From: UBA2821 sp902763335
GTDB lineage: Bacteria; Bacillota; Clostridia; Lachnospirales; Lachnospiraceae
Length of the DNA: 64,000 nt
Assembly (NCBI GenBank): GCA_052066835.1
Contig: JBQHRJ010000001.1
Strand: one strand, 5' to 3'
The position numbers and the translations under genes were made by a program. Positions within the stretch are counted from its first letter, which is position 1. Every line of letters starts with the position of its first letter. Under the pieces are notes generated by a model. The model was not told the origin of the DNA and made no database searches. It saw nothing but the letters and a program-made list of their open reading frames with translations. Positions 59,828 to 64,000 of this stretch are shown here, one piece after another.

Positions 59828-59887
59828 TTGACAAATACCCCTAAAGGGTATATACTGCATATGAAAAAAGATACCCCAAAAGGGTAT
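59828..59887 (+). promoter_or_regulatory. Copper-operon promoter with two CsoR operator boxes
   Basis: TTGACA (59828) and TATACT (59851), 17-base spacer. Box 1 ATACCCCTAAAGGGTATA (59835-59852) fills the spacer and box 2 ATACCCCAAAAGGGTATA (59871-59888) lies just after the transcription start. TACCCC..GGGTA is the CsoR-type operator. Repression by apo-CsoR with release on Cu(I) is expected from the family. Confidence 0.85.
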
Positions 59888-59919
59888 AAATGCATAAATA
59901 AAAAAGGAGTGGTAAAAAT

Positions 59920-60237
59920 ATGGCAGAGGATATAAAGAAAGACAGTCCGTGTGAGTGCTGCAGAATAAAGGAGAGGGAAGAGAGTGAATATAAAGACCTG
60001 ATAACAAGACTTAACCGTATAGAAGGTCAGGTCAGAGGTGTAAAGGGAATGGTTGAAAAAGATGCGTACTGTGTGGATATAATTACACAGGTGGCAGCCA
60101 TAAGTGCGGCACTTAACAGTTTTAACAGAGTGCTGTTGTCGAACCATATAAAAACATGCGTGGTGAATGATATAAAATCAGATAAGCCGGATGCAGTTGA
60201 GGAACTTGTAAAAATTGTGCAGAAACTTATGCGATAA
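59920..60237 (+). CDS. csoR: CsoR, copper-sensing transcriptional repressor
   Basis: 105 residues, AAAAAGGAGTGGTAAAAAT before ATG. The core LNRIEGQVRGVKGMVEKDAYCVDIITQ and the later SNHIKTCV supply the Cys-His-Cys copper ligands of CsoR (sequence quoted in part). It is a helical tetramer without a classical DNA-binding domain. An N-terminal CECC motif (residues ~11-14) adds Cys residues not seen in most members. It binds the two boxes at 59835 and 59871 and controls itself and copA. A Cu(I) sensor is the best fit; the C-H-C set excludes most other CsoR/RcnR classes. Confidence 0.93.
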   Translation: MAEDIKKDSPCECCRIKEREESEYKDLITRLNRIEGQVRGVKGMVEKDAYCVDIITQVAAISAALNSFNRVLLSNHIKTCVVNDIKSDKPDAVEELVKIVQKLMR

Positions 60238-60286
60238 ATCGCTAGGAAAATTATTGCAATAAATTGCTCAGAAATGAGGTAGTCTA
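60231..60286 (+). promoter_or_regulatory. Tandem hairpin leader before copA
   Basis: Two adjacent 12-base hairpins: GCGAT-AA-ATCGC (60231-60242, overlapping the csoR stop) and GCAAT-AA-ATTGC (60256-60267). The G-C to A-T change keeps the stem paired. The second is followed by TCAGAAATGAGG, the shared block before the ATG also seen at cobQ and addB. Confidence 0.5.
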
Positions 60287-62815
60287 ATGAAGTTTAATGT
60301 TACAGGAATGAGCTGTGCAGCGTGTAGCAGCAGAGTGGAGAAAGCGGTATCAAAGGTGCGGGGTGTGGATTCTGTATCTGTTAATCTCCTGACTAATTCT
60401 ATGCTGGTTGAGGGTGATGTACCCGCTGATAATATTATAGAAGCAGTTGAGAAGGCCGGATATGGAGCTGAAGTTGCAGGAAGCAGTGATGCATCTTCAA
60501 AGAAGATTGCTGCAAAAGATAGCAGTATGGATGAGACGAGGGCGCTTAGAAGAAGATTTGTGATTTCATTGATTTTTCTTGCACCTCTTATGTATATGTC
60601 TATGGGACACATGATGTGGGACTGGCCTTTGCCGGGAATGCTCGGACATAACCATGTTGCGATGGGACTTGCACAGATGTTACTTACAATAATCATTATG
60701 ATAATCAATCAGAAGTTCTTTGTAAGCGGTATTAAAGCAGTCATAAATGGTGCACCGAACATGGATACACTGGTTGCACTCGGTGCGGGAGCGTCATTTA
60801 TATACAGCGTGGTTGCATTGTTTATGATGTCTGAGGCAATGCGCATAGGCGATGCGGATAAGGTAATGTCATATATGCATGAATTTTATTTTGAGTCAGC
60901 GGCAATGATACTTACACTTATCACTCTTGGAAAGACGTTGGAGGCATATTCAAAGGGAAAGACAACCAATGCCATAAAGAGTCTTATGGAACTTGCACCT
61001 AAGATGGCCGTAGTGGAAAGAGACGGCAGGGAAGTAAAGATTCCGGCAGAGCAGGTCATGGTAGGTGATGTATTTATATTGAGGGCAGGCGAGAGTGTGC
61101 CGGTAGATGGTGTTGTACTTGAAGGAAGCGGTGCGGTAGATGAGGCTGCACTTACCGGCGAGAGTATACCTGTTGATAAAGTGGAAGGTGATACAGTGTC
61201 AGCGGCCACGATAAATAAATCGGGTTATATGAAATGCCGTGCAACCAGAGTTGGAGAAGATACTACACTTTCAAAGATTATTCAGATGGTAAGTGATGCG
61301 GCTGCCGGTAAAGCTCCTATTGCAAAGGTTGCAGACAAGGTTTCTGGAATATTCGTTCCTACCGTAATTATTATAGCCGTAGTTACTATAATAGTATGGA
61401 TGGCATGTGGAAGCAGTTTCGGATTTGCACTGGCAAGAGGTGTATCAGTTCTTGTCATAAGTTGTCCGTGTGCACTTGGACTTGCCACACCGGTTGCCAT
61501 AATGGTTGGAAATGGCAAGGGTGCCGGAAATGGAATACTGTTTAAGACGGCAGCCGCACTTGAGGCAGCAGGAAAGGTTAAGACCGTAGTTCTTGATAAA
61601 ACAGGAACCATAACCAGCGGACATCCTACAGTTATGGAGATGGTAAATTATGGTGTGAGCGAGGAGAAACTTTTATCCATAGCGTTTTCTATTGAGAAGA
61701 AGAGTGAACATCCTCTTGCAGAGGCAATAGTTAATTATGGTATGGAAAATGATGCCGAAGAACTGTCTGTAGATAATTTTAATAATATTACAGGAAGTGG
61801 CGTTGAGGGTATGTGCGAAGGGGAAAAGGTTCGTGCAGGAAGTATCAGATATATAAAGGAAACTGACGGCATGGATGATGAGGCTGAAAAGACGGCAGAA
61901 AAATTTGCAAAAGATGGTATGACACCACTTGCATTTACAAAGGGCGGTAAACTGATTGGAATCATTGCAGTTGCAGATGTTATCAAGGAAGACAGTCCGA
62001 TGGCAGTCAGAGAATTGCAGGGCATGGGAATAGAAGTAGTTATGCTTACCGGTGATAATAAGAGAACAGCCGATGCCGTTGGAAAAATGGCAGGGGTAGA
62101 CAGAGTTATAGCAGGAGTCATGCCGGAGGGCAAGGAAGCTGTTGTGCGGGAACTTAAGGAGAAAAATAGTACAGCCATGGTTGGTGACGGTATAAATGAT
62201 GCACCAGCACTTACTACGGCAGATGTAGGAATTGCCATAGGTGCAGGTACGGATGTGGCGATAGATGCGGCAGATGTTGTGCTTATGAAGAGCACGTTGG
62301 CAGATGTACCGGCTGCAATAAGACTCAGCAGACTTGTACTTAGAAATATACATGAAAACCTGTTCTGGGCGTTTATTTATAATATAATAGGTATTCCTTT
62401 GGCAGCCGGAATATGGTATCCTATATTTGGCATAAAGCTCAATCCTATGTTTGGAGCAGCAGCCATGAGCCTTTCAAGTTTCTGCGTGGTAACAAATGCA
62501 TTGAGACTGAATTTTGCAAAGATATATGGAAATAATAAAGGCAGATTGTCGGATAAAAATCAGGAAACAAATAATAATATAGAAGAAAGAAAAGAGGAAA
62601 ATAAAATGGAAAAAACAATGGAAATTAAGGGTATGATGTGTGGACACTGTGAGGCAAGGGTTAAAAAGTGCCTTGAAGAACTGCCTGAGGTAAAGGAAGC
62701 AGTTGTAAGTCATGAAAAAGGAACAGCCGTAGTTACATTAACCGGTGACATAAGTGATGATGTGCTTAAGAAAGCAGTGGAAGAACAGGATTACGAGGTG
62801 AAATCCATAAAATAA
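60287..62815 (+). CDS. copA: CopA copper-exporting P1B-ATPase with a C-terminal CopZ-like domain
   Basis: 842 residues. The N-terminal HMA domain has VTGMSCAACSSRVEKAV. The ATPase core shows eight helices, the CPC motif in SCPCALGLATP (~393), DKTGTIT (~437), a HP locus KKSEHPLAEAIV, TGDNKRTADAV and GDGINDAPAL. A polar 30-residue linker (~residue 745-773) leads to a second HMA domain MEIKGMMCGHCEARVKK at the C-terminus. The Met at 62606 is in frame and preceded by AGAGGA eight bases away; from it the product would be a 69-residue CopZ. It exports Cu(I) and may produce its own chaperone. It follows csoR by ~50 bases. Confidence 0.95.
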   Translation: MKFNVTGMSCAACSSRVEKAVSKVRGVDSVSVNLLTNSMLVEGDVPADNIIEAVEKAGYGAEVAGSSDASSKKIAAKDSSMDETRALRRRFVISLIFLAPLMYMSMGHMMWDWPLPGMLGHNHVAMGLAQMLLTIIIMIINQKFFVSGIKAVINGAPNMDTLVALGAGASFIYSVVALFMMSEAMRIGDADKVMSYMHEFYFESAAMILTLITLGKTLEAYSKGKTTNAIKSLMELAPKMAVVERDGREVKIPAEQVMVGDVFILRAGESVPVDGVVLEGSGAVDEAALTGESIPVDKVEGDTVSAATINKSGYMKCRATRVGEDTTLSKIIQMVSDAAAGKAPIAKVADKVSGIFVPTVIIIAVVTIIVWMACGSSFGFALARGVSVLVISCPCALGLATPVAIMVGNGKGAGNGILFKTAAALEAAGKVKTVVLDKTGTITSGHPTVMEMVNYGVSEEKLLSIAFSIEKKSEHPLAEAIVNYGMENDAEELSVDNFNNITGSGVEGMCEGEKVRAGSIRYIKETDGMDDEAEKTAEKFAKDGMTPLAFTKGGKLIGIIAVADVIKEDSPMAVRELQGMGIEVVMLTGDNKRTADAVGKMAGVDRVIAGVMPEGKEAVVRELKEKNSTAMVGDGINDAPALTTADVGIAIGAGTDVAIDAADVVLMKSTLADVPAAIRLSRLVLRNIHENLFWAFIYNIIGIPLAAGIWYPIFGIKLNPMFGAAAMSLSSFCVVTNALRLNFAKIYGNNKGRLSDKNQETNNNIEERKEENKMEKTMEIKGMMCGHCEARVKKCLEELPEVKEAVVSHEKGTAVVTLTGDISDDVLKKAVEEQDYEVKSIK

Positions 62816-62848
62816 AAGAAGATGAGGTGTATTACGAGGGTGAAAGAC

Positions 62849-64000
62849 ATGATGTATGATGAGAAGGATATAGAGGGTGGACTGAATTTTGATAATCTCA
62901 AAGCTATATGCAGTCAGCTTACAAAAGAGATAAAAGGTATATTTGAGGGAACAGGAATGTACTTTCAGATATTATCAAGAGTTAAAGAGGCGAAATCAAT
63001 CGCCTCTAAACTTGCATCAGGAAATTATGAAAATGGTGGAAAGAAGATACAGGATTTAATAGGAATAAGAATAGTATTATACTATTTTGATGATATAAAT
63101 ATTTCGAAAGAAATCCTTGAACATATTTTTAACAGAGTGGATGAATGGTCGGAGTCCAATAATGATGTGGATGAATTTAAGGCAACCAAGAGAAATGGTG
63201 TATTTAAAATCCCAAAAGAATTTATGAGCCTTTATATTGATGAATACTGGGAGCTCCCGATTGACAGAACGTTTGAGATACAGCTCAGGACCATGAGTTT
63301 TGAAGGATGGCATGAGATAGAGCATGACATGAGATATAAAAAGAATGAGGATATTGGAGATTTGTGGCAGGACAATTACAGTCTTTCAAGGATGATGAAC
63401 TGTGTTCTGGCAAATCTTGAACTTTGTGACTGGTCATTGGTAAATGTGTTCGATAAACTTGCACACAATCATCTTGAGACCGGCAAGCTGGAGCTTATGA
63501 TAAAGAGCAGATTCAGACTGAGGATGAAAGATGAGCCGCTTAATCCGGAGATAGCGGAAGTTTTTGCACAGAGACCGCAGTTAGCGAAGAAATTTTATGA
63601 TTGCAGCAGGCAGCAACTTATAGAGGAACTGCTTAAACATGAAAAACCTGTTATTACGCCGTCATATATAATCAGAATGTTAAATGAGGCTGTAGTAAAG
63701 GATGCACAGATAGAGAGTGCATGCGATGGAATAAAGTGGAAAAAATCAGAGAAGGTTCAGGTAAGATCAGGCTGTAAGAAAGTAACAGGGCATCCGGCTT
63801 TTAATTATGATGTGATTTTGGGGAGAGACAGTGACAGGTCATTAGATGAGGAATGGGCAGGTATTGCAGATGTTTTATACGGATGGGCGTATGATATGTT
63901 TGGCAATGTTTTTGAAATGCCGGAGGAAACCTGTGATTTTCAGAGTGAAACTCCGGGGTATAAGCTGTCGGTGAAATTGAACAGGGCAAAATATAAAATT
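62849..64000 (+). CDS. Divergent RelA/SpoT-domain protein (3' truncated by the window)
   Basis: The frame is open for 384 codons to the right edge. ATG 62849 follows GAGGGTGAAAGAC; an in-frame GTG at 62840 is possible. Residues ~35-160 match the RelA/SpoT synthetase-like fold: RVKEAKSIASKL (~43), KIQDLIGIRIVLYYFDDI (~66), FEIQLRTMSFEGWHEIEHDMRYK (~141) with the catalytic Glu of EIQLRT (quoted in part). The YxSxH block of active (p)ppGpp synthetases is replaced by NGVFKIPKEFMS, and the middle is shortened. About 220 more residues follow without a recognised domain. A (p)ppGpp role is doubtful; a nucleotide-transfer or toxin role is possible. Confidence 0.7.
   Translation, partial: MMYDEKDIEGGLNFDNLKAICSQLTKEIKGIFEGTGMYFQILSRVKEAKSIASKLASGNYENGGKKIQDLIGIRIVLYYFDDINISKEILEHIFNRVDEWSESNNDVDEFKATKRNGVFKIPKEFMSLYIDEYWELPIDRTFEIQLRTMSFEGWHEIEHDMRYKKNEDIGDLWQDNYSLSRMMNCVLANLELCDWSLVNVFDKLAHNHLETGKLELMIKSRFRLRMKDEPLNPEIAEVFAQRPQLAKKFYDCSRQQLIEELLKHEKPVITPSYIIRMLNEAVVKDAQIESACDGIKWKKSEKVQVRSGCKKVTGHPAFNYDVILGRDSDRSLDEEWAGIADVLYGWAYDMFGNVFEMPEETCDFQSETPGYKLSVKLNRAKYKI

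Noticed and set aside
60287..62815. Frameshift or missed stop joining copA and copZ
   Set aside because: The linker is in frame, low in complexity and polar, with no sign of a disrupted stop; it was kept as a fusion with a note on how to test it.
63077..63989. Minus-strand frames at the right edge
   Set aside because: They lie opposite the RelA/SpoT-like gene, which is open across the whole stretch with conserved motifs.

Overview
The window reads as a chromosomal segment of an anaerobic Clostridia bacterium, most likely a Lachnospiraceae. Support comes from the low G+C, the A+T-rich codon choice with many TTG/GTG starts behind strong GGAGG ribosome sites, the AddAB recombinase, an alpha/beta small acid-soluble spore protein with a sigma-G-like promoter, a Csp-like subtilase, a complete late anaerobic (cbi) cobalamin pathway, and several families typical of gut Lachnospiraceae (DUF3737, DUF6033, starch-enzyme C-termini with Ig-like modules). 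I see no rRNA, tRNA, transposase, phage genes or CRISPR array. The species is not determined.

Layout. 1-2.6 kb: 3' end of a large secreted, probably starch-active, protein. 2.7-3.1: small membrane protein on the minus strand. 3.2-11.2: addB-addA and an S66 carboxypeptidase. 11.3-12.3: minus-strand lipoprotein and a 121-bp cruciform-forming repeat. 12.3-16.4: SASP, a compact sufC-sufB pair, and two CobW/COG0523 GTPases, one fused to a DUF1980 domain. 16.5-20.0: MYG1 homologue, DUF421 membrane protein, Csp-like protease. 20.1-21.9: an ABC-type AAA ATPase plus a small TOPRIM-like protein, a candidate defence or toxin pair, whose second gene overlaps cbiC. 21.8-38.2: one dense, mostly overlapping cobalamin run (cbiC, L, D, F, G, H, cbiJ-E-T fusion, cbiA, cobT, cobU, cobS, a degenerate CobU-like gene, cobC, cbiB, cobD, cobQ) ending in an SLC13/ArsB-type permease. 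38.2-43.9: a cobalamin riboswitch with its terminator controls a surface-lipoprotein CbiK chelatase, a tandem-domain lipoprotein and a BtuFCD/FecBCD-type importer.

43.9-47.6: CarD-like protein, DUF3737 beta-helix protein, MATE exporter, cysK. 47.7-54.7: a four-gene operon with a PP2C phosphatase, a transmembrane Ser/Thr kinase, a small membrane protein and a 1,409-residue membrane-anchored Ig-repeat surface protein, which looks like a surface-signalling module. 54.8-59.7: DUF6033 protein, a MacB-like ABC exporter with operator-like palindromes in front, and an NYN-domain protein. 59.8-62.8: copper operon (two CsoR boxes, csoR, and a copA whose C-terminus is a complete CopZ-like domain with its own internal ribosome site). 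62.8 to the end: 5' part of a divergent RelA/SpoT-domain protein.

How it fits together: the cbi/cob run makes the corrin ring from cobalt-precorrin-2, amidates it and attaches the lower-ligand loop. The downstream riboswitch operon supplies a cobalt chelatase and an importer and should be shut off by cobalamin, while no riboswitch is visible in front of the biosynthetic run itself. The most novel items are the AAA/TOPRIM-like pair locked by overlap to the B12 genes, a shared hairpin leader before addB, cobQ and copA, the CopA-CopZ fusion with an internal start, the PP2C/kinase/Ig surface module, and the CobW-DUF1980 fusion.
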